Source: Geodermatophilaceae bacterium (GTDB lineage: Bacteria > Actinomycetota > Actinomycetes > Mycobacteriales > Geodermatophilaceae). Taken from it: DNA of 6,376 bases. Every line of letters starts with the position of its first letter. Within the stretch, counting starts at the first letter, position 1. Made by a program: the position numbers and the translations under genes. A model generated the notes under the pieces. It saw only the letters and a list, made by a program, of their open reading frames with translations, made no database searches and had not been told where the DNA came from. Location: NCBI GenBank assembly GCA_013696785.1, contig JACCXW010000306.1, positions 1 to 6,376 on the forward strand, written 5' to 3'. This document shows, in pieces, positions 1-6,189 of this stretch.

Positions 1-1786
1 GGGCGTTGCGGGCCATGGGCAGCTGAACCTTGGTGATGATCTGGAACGTGCTCGAGCCCGCGGACTCCGCCGCTTCGACGGTCGTGGGCGACACGCCGCG
101 GATGCCGTCCGCGACGAGCTTGATCGCTGCCGGTCCGGCGTACACGATCGCCGCGACGATGGCAGTGACGCGACTCGGCCCGAACAATGCCAGTGCAGGC
201 ACGAGGTAGACGAACGGTGGAATCGTCTGGCCGGCGTCCAACAACGGACGGAGCGCCGTGTCGGCCCGCTTGCTCCGGCCCATCCACACACCGAACACGA
301 CCGCGAACAGCATCACCAGAAAGGTCGCGACGAGGGTCATCGTCAACGTCACCATCGAGTCCTGCCAGAGTCCGACGCCGAGGATGACCGCGAGGCACAC
401 TGCCGTCGTGAGCGCGGGACGCCAGCCACCGAGCACGAAGGCGACCGCGAGCAGGACCGCGGCGACAAGCCACCAGGGGGAGTCGGCGAGCAGGGACTGG
501 AACGGGTTCAGCAGGGCGTAGGTGAAGCCGTCCTTGAATGCCCCGGTCAGCCCGCCGAAGGTGTCTGTGAACCAGTTGGTCGCCGAGCCGACAGCGTCGG
601 CAAGCGGCCTGCCCAAGTCCGGCAGCGTGTCGGGGTCGGCAGCCCACAGGTAGCTCCTCGAGAGGTACACGCCGACCGCCGCCGCTACTCCTCCGCCGAT
701 CAGGACGGTCCGACGACGCGCGGCGTCATGGACCGCCGCCCGGCGTTCGGTCTCGGCCCGCTGGCTGGCGGCGGTGGTGGTGCGGTCCAACATGATCGCG
801 ATGATCACGATGCACAGGCCGCTGACGAAGGCGGTGCCGATGTCGAGGGTCTGCAGCGCCTCGATCACCGGCTTGCCGAGACCTGGGCCGTCGATGAGTG
901 CGGCGATGGTCGCGATGGAAAGTGCGGCCATCATCGTCTGATTGACCCCGACGATGATGGTCCGTTTGGCCATCGGCAGCTGCACCTTGCGCAGCAGTTG
1001 AGCCTTGGTCGAGCCCATGGACGTCGTGGCCTCGATCGTGGCTGCGGCGACCGTGCGCAGGCCGTGCGCAGTGATCCGGACGACCGGGGGCAGCGCGTAG
1101 ATCAGCGTCGCGACGACCGCGGCGGCCTGCCCGATGCCGAAGAGCAGGACCAGCGGCAGCAGGTAGACGAAGGACGGCATCGTCTGCATCACGTCGAGCA
1201 CGGGCGTGACGATGGTCGCGACGGCGCGACTGCGCACCATCGCGACGGCCAGCGGGATGCCGATGGCCACACTGATGAGGACCGCGGTGAACGTGATGAT
1301 GAGCAGGTCGATGCTCTCGGCCCAGAAGCCCAGGAGCCCGAATGACAAGAAGCTGAGCACGACGAGGATGGTGGACCGCAGACCAGCCAGGGCGTAGGCG
1401 ATCCACGCGGCCAGGACGACCACGCCGAGCCAGCCGATCTCCGGTACCGGCCGTGGGAACGCCGGTTGGCTGAGCAGATCCTGCGCCCGGACGACGAACG
1501 CCTCCAGACCATCGCTGACGCCGCCGACGACGTACTCGAGGAAGAAGTTGTTGTCGCGAGCGGCGTCGAAGGAATCGCGCAACTCGTTCAGCCTGGTGTG
1601 GAACCCGGTCAGGGTGGCCCGGCCGAGAGGCAAGGTTGCCACGCCCTGGAAGATCACCCACCCGAGCACCCAGATCCCCAGGATCACGGCGAGCAACCGG
1701 CCGGTAGGCCGTACCGGCTCATGCTGTGGCGGCTCCGTGGTCAGCGGTGAGTCGGGCGCGGGCGGCCGCTCCGCGAGCGCAGTCAC
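1..1786 (-). CDS. proW: Glycine betaine/proline-type ABC transporter permease with two fused permease domains (partial)
   Basis: Membrane channel of the importer powered by the adjacent ATPase. The frame is open from the GTG at 1784-1786 to base 1 (595 codons visible), so the end lies outside the window. A Pro-rich cytoplasmic lead (1-30) precedes a helix (31-49), a polar segment of about 65 residues, and helices from about 118. The first permease domain carries VMQTMPSFVYLLP and an EAA loop starting at Glu252 (EATTSMGSTKAQLLRKVQLP). A polar linker then leads to NPFQSLLADSPWW, more helices, and a second copy of the same layout: TIPPFVYLVP and an EAA loop starting at Glu571 (EAAESAGSSTFQIITKVQLP). 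The loops are 319 residues apart, so this is a tandem duplication that may supply both channel halves. ProW of E. coli has one such domain. The start is inferred from the GTGA overlap; no in-frame ATG or GTG is found upstream, and the ribosome site is weak. A binding protein or fused binding domain may follow off the left edge. Confidence 0.9.
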   Translation of the reverse strand, partial: MTALAERPPAPDSPLTTEPPQHEPVRPTGRLLAVILGIWVLGWVIFQGVATLPLGRATLTGFHTRLNELRDSFDAARDNNFFLEYVVGGVSDGLEAFVVRAQDLLSQPAFPRPVPEIGWLGVVVLAAWIAYALAGLRSTILVVLSFLSFGLLGFWAESIDLLIITFTAVLISVAIGIPLAVAMVRSRAVATIVTPVLDVMQTMPSFVYLLPLVLLFGIGQAAAVVATLIYALPPVVRITAHGLRTVAAATIEATTSMGSTKAQLLRKVQLPMAKRTIIVGVNQTMMAALSIATIAALIDGPGLGKPVIEALQTLDIGTAFVSGLCIVIIAIMLDRTTTAASQRAETERRAAVHDAARRRTVLIGGGVAAAVGVYLSRSYLWAADPDTLPDLGRPLADAVGSATNWFTDTFGGLTGAFKDGFTYALLNPFQSLLADSPWWLVAAVLLAVAFVLGGWRPALTTAVCLAVILGVGLWQDSMVTLTMTLVATFLVMLFAVVFGVWMGRSKRADTALRPLLDAGQTIPPFVYLVPALALFGPSRVTAIVAAIVYAGPAAIKLVADGIRGVSPTTVEAAESAGSSTFQIITKVQLPMARNA

Positions 1787-1896
1787 CGGACCACGCGCCA
1801 GGTTCCCGGGGGCAGCGCCCCCGGCGGGGGGTTGCGGGGGGCAGCGGCCCCTGGAGCAGGGGGTCCGGGGGGCGTGAGCCCCATGGGGGATGTCAT
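1783..1896 (-). CDS. 37-codon Pro/Gly-rich ORF bridging proV and proW
   Basis: It starts at the ATG of an ATGA overlap with the proV stop, under a strong GGAGGAA site, and ends with a TGA that overlaps the permease GTG as GTGA. The 37-residue product is almost all Pro, Gly and Ala (for example TPPGPPAPGAAAPRNPPP). It is simply the translation of a G/C-rich palindromic block, with no domain, signal peptide or membrane segment that I can see. I do not recognise it as a functional protein. It may be translated only to carry ribosomes to the permease start by termination-reinitiation. It could equally be an accident of the repeat being open in this frame. Confidence 0.3.
   Translation of the reverse strand: MTSPMGLTPPGPPAPGAAAPRNPPPGALPPGTWRVVR
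1801..1888. repeat. G/C-rich block of three short hairpins between proV and proW
   Basis: On the plus strand this block is runs of G broken by short complementary C runs. Hairpin one has a perfect 8-bp stem, CCGGGGGC (1806-1813) and GCCCCCGG (1817-1824), with loop AGC. Hairpin two pairs GGGGC (1838-1842) with GCCCC (1847-1851), loop AGCG. Hairpin three pairs GGGGC (1869-1873) with GCCCC (1878-1882), loop GTGA, and is followed by the palindrome CCCCATGGGG (1879-1888). Similar GGGGGC-loop-GCCCCC runs are, to my knowledge, common as dispersed extragenic repeats in actinomycete genomes. In mRNA the block would fold strongly and could slow ribosomes, protect or process the transcript, or lower permease output. 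There is no U-tract on either strand, so an intrinsic terminator of the classical kind is unlikely. Confidence 0.7.
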
Positions 1897-2999
1897 CGTT
1901 CCTCCGCGACGATGACGCGCAGGATGTCCTCGCGATCGACCACCCCGAGCAGTGATTCGCCGGCGACGACCCGGACCGGATGGGCCGAGGCCAGCACTCG
2001 GTGGGCGGCGCTCTTGACCACGAGGTCGGGCCCCATGATCGGGCCTTCGAGGGACTCGTCGGGCCTGGGGTCGCGCATCACCCAGCGCAGCGTGAGCACG
2101 TGCGAACGGGGCACGTCGCTGACGAAGTCGCGAACGTAGTCGTCGGCGGGGGCGCCGACCACCTCGTCGGGACGACCGACCTGGACCATCGCCCCGTCGC
2201 GCATGATCAGGATGCGATCGCCGAGCTTCAGTGCCTCCTGCAGGTCGTGGGTGATGAACACCATGGTCTTGCCGACCTCGTGGTGCAGCCGGATGACTTC
2301 GTTCTGCATGTCGCGGCGGATCAGCGGGTCCAGCGCCGAGAAGGGCTCGTCGAAGAGCAGCACCGAGGGATCCACGGCGAGCGCCCGGGCGAGCCCCACT
2401 CGCTGCTGCATGCCGCCGGAGAGCTGATCCGGGTAGGAGTTCTCGTTGCCGGACAGGCCGACGAGGTCGACCATCTCCTGGGCCCGCTGGCGCCGTTCGG
2501 CCTTGCCCGCGCCACGAATCTCCAGCCCGTACGCGACGTTGTCGATGACCCTGCGGTGCGGCAGCAGGCCGAAGTGCTGAAAGACCATCGCGACGTGGTT
2601 GCGTCGCAGCTCGCGCAGCTGGGCATCCGAGGCGGACGTGATGTCCTGTCCTGCCACCGTGACCTGGCCGGCGGTCGGCTCGATCAGCCGGGTCAGGCAT
2701 CGCACCAGCGTCGACTTGCCCGACCCCGACAGGCCCATCACCACGAAGACCTCGCCCGGCGCCACGTCAAAGGAGACGTCCTTGACCGCGACGACGCAGC
2801 CGGTCTTTGCCATCAGCTCGCGCCGGGAGAGATCGGCGTCCGGCGTACCGATGATGCGGTCGGACTTCGCGCCGAAGACCTTCCACAGACTGTCGACGTG
2901 CAGCAGCGGCGTACGCCGGGCTTGGTCCAGCCGGGCGATCCTGGCCGACACGTCGTCTTCGACCCGGGCGGGTGCCGCCGGTGGGGCCTGGGAGCTCAT
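1893..2999 (-). CDS. proV: Glycine betaine/proline-type ABC transporter ATP-binding protein
   Basis: Cytoplasmic ATPase that powers a quaternary-amine importer together with the ProW-like permease encoded next. The ATG at 2999 has a GGAGGA ribosome site and overlaps the betA stop as ATGA. The 368 residues show an Ala/Pro-rich lead (1-30), then HVDSLWKVFG and a segment ending MAKTGCVVAVKDVSFDV, a layout characteristic of ProV/OpuAA. Walker A is GLSGSGKST (89-97), the Q-loop Gln is 141, the ABC signature is LSGGMQQR (193-200), Walker B is VLLFDEP (213-219) with catalytic Glu218, and the switch His is 251. After about residue 295 comes a C-terminal region with the CBS-like end GESLLGVVDREDILRVI. 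E. coli ProV has about 400 residues with two CBS modules; the region here is only about 70 residues, so the CBS part looks shortened. In OpuA, CBS modules sense ionic strength. The substrate (betaine, proline betaine or choline) cannot be read from the ATPase. Confidence 0.95.
   Translation of the reverse strand: MSSQAPPAAPARVEDDVSARIARLDQARRTPLLHVDSLWKVFGAKSDRIIGTPDADLSRRELMAKTGCVVAVKDVSFDVAPGEVFVVMGLSGSGKSTLVRCLTRLIEPTAGQVTVAGQDITSASDAQLRELRRNHVAMVFQHFGLLPHRRVIDNVAYGLEIRGAGKAERRQRAQEMVDLVGLSGNENSYPDQLSGGMQQRVGLARALAVDPSVLLFDEPFSALDPLIRRDMQNEVIRLHHEVGKTMVFITHDLQEALKLGDRILIMRDGAMVQVGRPDEVVGAPADDYVRDFVSDVPRSHVLTLRWVMRDPRPDESLEGPIMGPDLVVKSAAHRVLASAHPVRVVAGESLLGVVDREDILRVIVAEER
1899..1905 (-). 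promoter_or_regulatory. Strong Shine-Dalgarno at the proV end
   Basis: The minus strand reads GGAGGAA inside the last proV codons, with the ATG of the ATGA overlap at 1894-1896 only 2 bases after it (4 after GGAGG). In a normally coupled operon this would drive the next gene. Here that ATG opens only a 37-codon ORF, and the permease start is 110 bp further on without a comparable site. Confidence 0.6.
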
Positions 3000-4687
3000 G
3001 AGCGTCCTCCACTCGCTGCAGGAACCGGGGGCTCGAGCGGGCTGCCGTCCCGATGGGAGTACCAGGGAACAACGGACGGCGCCAGTGGCGTGTTGCCCAG
3101 GATGAGGTCGGTCGACTTCTCCGCGAGCATCATGACCGGCGCGTAGATGTTGCCGTTCGTGAGGTACGGCATCGACGACGCGTCGACGACGCGCAGCCCG
3201 TCGACGCCGTGCACGCGCATGCTGGTGGGTTCGAGCACGGAGAAGTCGTCCACCCCCATCCGGGCCGTGCAGGACGGGTGCAGCGCGGTCTCGGCGTCCT
3301 CCGCCACCCACTCCAGGATCTCCCGGTCGGTCTGCACCGTCGGGCCGGGTGACAGCTCGCCGCCGTTGTAGGGATCGAACGCGGGCTGGTTCAGGATGTC
3401 GCGGGCCGTCCGTACGCATTCCAGCCATTCCTGCCGATCCTGCGCGGTCGACAGGTAGTTGAACCGCAGCGCCGGGTGCTTGCGCGGATCGGTGGACGTG
3501 ATCCGCACACTGCCCTTGGCGTCTGAGTACATCGGCCCGATGTGCACCTGGTAACCGTGGCCTCTCGTCGGCGAGCTGCCGTCGTACCGGATGGCGATCG
3601 GAAGGAAGTGGAACATCAGGTTGGGGTAGTCCACGGCGTCGTTGCCGCGGGCGAAGCCGCCGCCCTCGAAATGGTTCGTCGCACCGAGACCCGATCGCCG
3701 GAACAGCCACTCCATGCCGACGCGGGGCCGATTGCGCCAGCGCAGGCCGGGAGCGATCGACACCGGAAGCTTCGACGCGTACTGGACGTAGACCTCCAGG
3801 TGATCCCGTAGGTTCTCGCCCACTCCTACAACGCTTGCGATGGGGTCAACTCCCAGGGCAGTGAGCAGTTCAGGGTCACCGATTCCGGACAACTGGAGGA
3901 GTTGCGGCGTGTTGATCGCGCCGCCGCAGAGGATGACCTCGCCCGCCTCGGCGTTGCGGCGTAGCCGGCCGGCTTTCACGTAGTCCACGCCTACCGCGCG
4001 CGAGCCCCGGAACCGGATCCCCGTGGTCAGCGCGAGCGTCTCGACGGCCAGGTTCTTCCGGTGCATGACCGGGTGCAGATACGCGCGGGCGGCGCTGAGC
4101 CGGCGGCCGCGGTGGATGTTGCGGTCGAAGCGGCCAAACCCTTCCTGCCGGTAGCCGTTGACGTCCTCCGTCAGGTGGAACCCGGCCTGTACGGCGGCGT
4201 CGAAGAACGCGCCGAAGAGCGGGTTGCTGGCTGGACCGCGCTCGAGCACCAGCGGGCCGTCGCCGCCACGCCAGTCGTCGCTGCCGGCCAGACAGGTCTC
4301 CATCCGGCGGAAATACGGCAGGCAGTGCGCGTAGTCCCAACTGCCCATGCCGTCGTCGGCGGCCCAGCGCTCGTAGTCCATCGGGTTGCCGCGCTGGAAG
4401 ATCATCCCGTTGATGCTGCTGCTGCCGCCGAGCACCTTGCCGCGGGCATGCGCGATCCGACGGCCGCCCATGTACGGCTCCGGCTCGGAGGTGTAGCGCC
4501 AGTCGTAGAGCCGGCTGCCGATCGGGAACGGCAACGCGGCCGGCATGTGGATGAACGGATCCCAGCTCCAGTCCCGGCGGCCGGCCTCGAGTACCAGCAC
4601 GGTCGTGGAGGGGTCGGCGCTAAGCCGGTTGGCTAGCACGCATCCGGCGGACCCGCCCCCGATGATGACGAAGTCGTATCGCGTCAC
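2996..4687 (-). CDS. betA: Choline dehydrogenase (FAD-dependent GMC oxidoreductase)
   Basis: Oxidises choline to betaine aldehyde; BetA enzymes are FAD flavoproteins, usually membrane-associated and coupled to the respiratory chain. The 563-residue length fits the family. The N-terminus has the dinucleotide fold (GGGSAGCVLANRL, 10-22) with Glu34 at the end of the second strand for the FAD ribose. The first GMC signature is RGKVLGGSSSIN (82-93) and the second is GGAINTPQLLQLSGIG (255-270). Stretches such as GVGENLRDHLEVY (288-300), VGMEWLFRRSGLGATNHFE (323-341) and HPSCTARMG (470-478) closely follow E. coli BetA as I recall it. His470 and Asn513 fit the catalytic pair of the choline oxidase/dehydrogenase branch. 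The start is a GTG inside the overlapping GTGA at the end of betB, with no separate ribosome site, so it probably depends on coupling. It ends in an ATGA overlap with proV. Choline oxidase is the main alternative, but similarity and context favour BetA. Confidence 0.95.
   Translation of the reverse strand: MTRYDFVIIGGGSAGCVLANRLSADPSTTVLVLEAGRRDWSWDPFIHMPAALPFPIGSRLYDWRYTSEPEPYMGGRRIAHARGKVLGGSSSINGMIFQRGNPMDYERWAADDGMGSWDYAHCLPYFRRMETCLAGSDDWRGGDGPLVLERGPASNPLFGAFFDAAVQAGFHLTEDVNGYRQEGFGRFDRNIHRGRRLSAARAYLHPVMHRKNLAVETLALTTGIRFRGSRAVGVDYVKAGRLRRNAEAGEVILCGGAINTPQLLQLSGIGDPELLTALGVDPIASVVGVGENLRDHLEVYVQYASKLPVSIAPGLRWRNRPRVGMEWLFRRSGLGATNHFEGGGFARGNDAVDYPNLMFHFLPIAIRYDGSSPTRGHGYQVHIGPMYSDAKGSVRITSTDPRKHPALRFNYLSTAQDRQEWLECVRTARDILNQPAFDPYNGGELSPGPTVQTDREILEWVAEDAETALHPSCTARMGVDDFSVLEPTSMRVHGVDGLRVVDASSMPYLTNGNIYAPVMMLAEKSTDLILGNTPLAPSVVPWYSHRDGSPLEPPVPAASGGRS
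3005..3010 (-). promoter_or_regulatory. Ribosome binding site of proV
   Basis: The minus strand reads GGAGGA five bases before the ATG at 2997-2999, within the last codons of betA. It confirms this ATG as the proV start; the same frame stays open far upstream, so length alone would not decide it. Confidence 0.75.
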
Positions 4688-6138
4688 GAGCTGAACCAGT
4701 GCGCCGGCGCGGGGCGGGTGTTGTGCCAGATGTGCTTGGTCTCGCGGTACTCATCGAGCCCGGCCCGGCCGAGTTCACGACCGATGCCCGACTGCTTGTA
4801 CCCGCCCCACTCCGCCTGCGGCACGTAGGGGTGGTAGTCGTTGATCCACACCGTCCCCATCCGCAGTCGTGCGGCGACCCGTTCGGCCCGACCCGCGTTG
4901 GACGTCCATACGGCTCCGGCCAGGCCGTACCGGCTGTCGTTCGCGATTCGGACCGCGTCCTCCTCGTCCGTGAACGTCTCGACAGTGAGGACAGGCCCGA
5001 AGGACTCCTCCTGCACGACGGCCATCTCGCTTCGGCAGTCGTCCAGGATGGTGGGCAGGTAGTAGTAGCCGTCGGCGAGGCCCGGATCCTGGGGGCGGTC
5101 ACCGCCACAGCGCAGGCGCGCACCGCCGGTGATCCCCGCTTCGACGTAGGCCGCCACTTTGTCGCGGTGGGCAGCGCTGATCAGCGGACCGGTCTCGGCG
5201 GCCGGGTCGAACGGCCCGCCGAGCCGTATCTTCGCCGCCCTCGCCACCAACTCGTCGACGAACTCGTCGTGGATCGCGTCAGCCACGACGAGCCGCGCGC
5301 CCGCGGAGCACACCTGCCCCGAGTGCAAGAAGACGGCGGTCAGCGCGAGATCGAGTGCGGCGGCAATGTCCGCGTCGGCGAAGACGATGTTCGGGTTCTT
5401 GCCGCCCAGCTCGAGTGCGACCTTCTTTACCGATCCGGCAGCCGCTGCCATCACCGTGCGACCGGTCGTCAGACCGCCGGTGAAGGAGATCAAGTCGACG
5501 TCAGGATGCCCGGCGAGCGGCGCGGCCGCGACCGCCCCGGCACCGAGGATCAAGTTGGCGACGCCGGACGGCAACCCGGCGTCGGCCAGGATGCGCGACA
5601 ACAGGATCGCCGTGGACGGAGTCAGCTCGCTCGGCTTGAGCACGAAAGTGCAACCCGCCGCCAGGGCGGGCGCGACCTTCCAGGCGACCTGCAGCAGCGG
5701 ATAGTTCCACGGCGTGATGAGACCGCACACGCCGACTGGCTCGTGCACGATCCGGCTGACGATGTCTACGCGGCCGGTGTCCACCACCCGGCCGGCGTCC
5801 TGCCCCGCCGTACCGGCGTAGTGCCGGAACACGGCGACGACGTCGTCGACGTCGTACTGGCTCTCGACATACCGCTTGCCGGTGTCCAGCGACTCCGCCC
5901 GGGCCACATCCGCCTTGTCCGCCACCAGCTGATCAGCGACGCGGTTCAGCAGGGCGCCACGATCGAGGGCGGACGTCGCAGCCCACTCGCCTTTGTCGAA
6001 CGCATCCCGGGCGGCCGCGATCGCGGCAACCGTGTCTTCAGCGGTGGCTTCGTCCACTGTCGCAACCAGCGTGCCGTCGGCCGGGCAGCGGATGTCCCTG
6101 CGCCCACCCGCGCGTGCCTGAACCCACCGACCGCCCAC
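4684..6138 (-). CDS. betB: Betaine-aldehyde dehydrogenase (NAD(P)-dependent aldehyde dehydrogenase family)
   Basis: Cytosolic enzyme that oxidises betaine aldehyde to glycine betaine, the second step of osmoprotectant synthesis from choline. From the GTG at 6138 the protein is 484 residues. It carries the full aldehyde dehydrogenase set: PWNYP with Asn145, KPSE with Lys168 for cofactor binding, FTGG at 219-222, general base Glu243 in ELGGK, nucleophile Cys277 in GQVCSAG, and Glu378 in EESFGP. The C-terminus (WGGYKQSGIGRELG, then LDEYRETKHIW) is typical of BetB/GbsA-type enzymes. FTGG rather than FTGS in the Rossmann loop also occurs in GbsA-like proteins as I recall them. The GTG lacks a convincing ribosome site and begins in the middle of the usual LFVGGRWV strand. 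A CTG at 6178-6180, with GAGGA just upstream, would add MNAPDDHGLWPSLF and give 498 residues. It overlaps betA by 4 bp (GTGA). Other aldehyde substrates are possible, but the betA neighbour supports BetB. Confidence 0.95.
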   Translation of the reverse strand: MGGRWVQARAGGRRDIRCPADGTLVATVDEATAEDTVAAIAAARDAFDKGEWAATSALDRGALLNRVADQLVADKADVARAESLDTGKRYVESQYDVDDVVAVFRHYAGTAGQDAGRVVDTGRVDIVSRIVHEPVGVCGLITPWNYPLLQVAWKVAPALAAGCTFVLKPSELTPSTAILLSRILADAGLPSGVANLILGAGAVAAAPLAGHPDVDLISFTGGLTTGRTVMAAAAGSVKKVALELGGKNPNIVFADADIAAALDLALTAVFLHSGQVCSAGARLVVADAIHDEFVDELVARAAKIRLGGPFDPAAETGPLISAAHRDKVAAYVEAGITGGARLRCGGDRPQDPGLADGYYYLPTILDDCRSEMAVVQEESFGPVLTVETFTDEEDAVRIANDSRYGLAGAVWTSNAGRAERVAARLRMGTVWINDYHPYVPQAEWGGYKQSGIGRELGRAGLDEYRETKHIWHNTRPAPAHWFSS

Positions 6139-6184
6139 GAACAGGCTCGGCCAGAGGCCGTGGTCGTCGGGTGCGTTCAGGGAA

Positions 6185-6189
6185 TCCTC
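6185..6189 (-). promoter_or_regulatory. Possible ribosome binding site for a CTG start of betB
   Basis: On the minus strand GAGGA lies 4 bases before an in-frame CTG (6178-6180), overlapping the stop codon of the transporter gene. No ATG or GTG exists in the betB frame between the GTG at 6138 and the in-frame stop upstream. The extra residues complete the first beta strand of the aldehyde dehydrogenase fold. This favours the CTG, but CTG starts are rare and the site could be chance. Confidence 0.35.

Noticed and set aside
726..1661. A 311-codon minus-strand frame over the permease region
   Set aside because: It is very Arg/His/Pro-rich and lacks membrane helices. The neighbouring frame, open from 1786 to base 1, encodes clear permease helices and EAA loops.
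1801..1888. Intrinsic terminator or CRISPR-like array
   Set aside because: There is no U-tract on either strand, the stems differ in length and spacing, and there are no repeated units with unique spacers.
1980..3146. A 388-codon open frame on the plus strand opposite proV
   Set aside because: It mirrors the codon bias of proV and shows no recognisable motif; the minus strand has Walker A, signature and Walker B motifs in order.
3000..3710. Extending the ATPase frame upstream to base 3710
   Set aside because: The extra residues are an out-of-frame reading of betA. The ATG at 2999 has a good ribosome site and overlaps the betA stop by 4 bp.
5101..5640. Plus-strand open frames such as 5159-5704 as possible small genes
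   Set aside because: They fall wholly within betB, antisense to its catalytic core, with no start signal or domain support.
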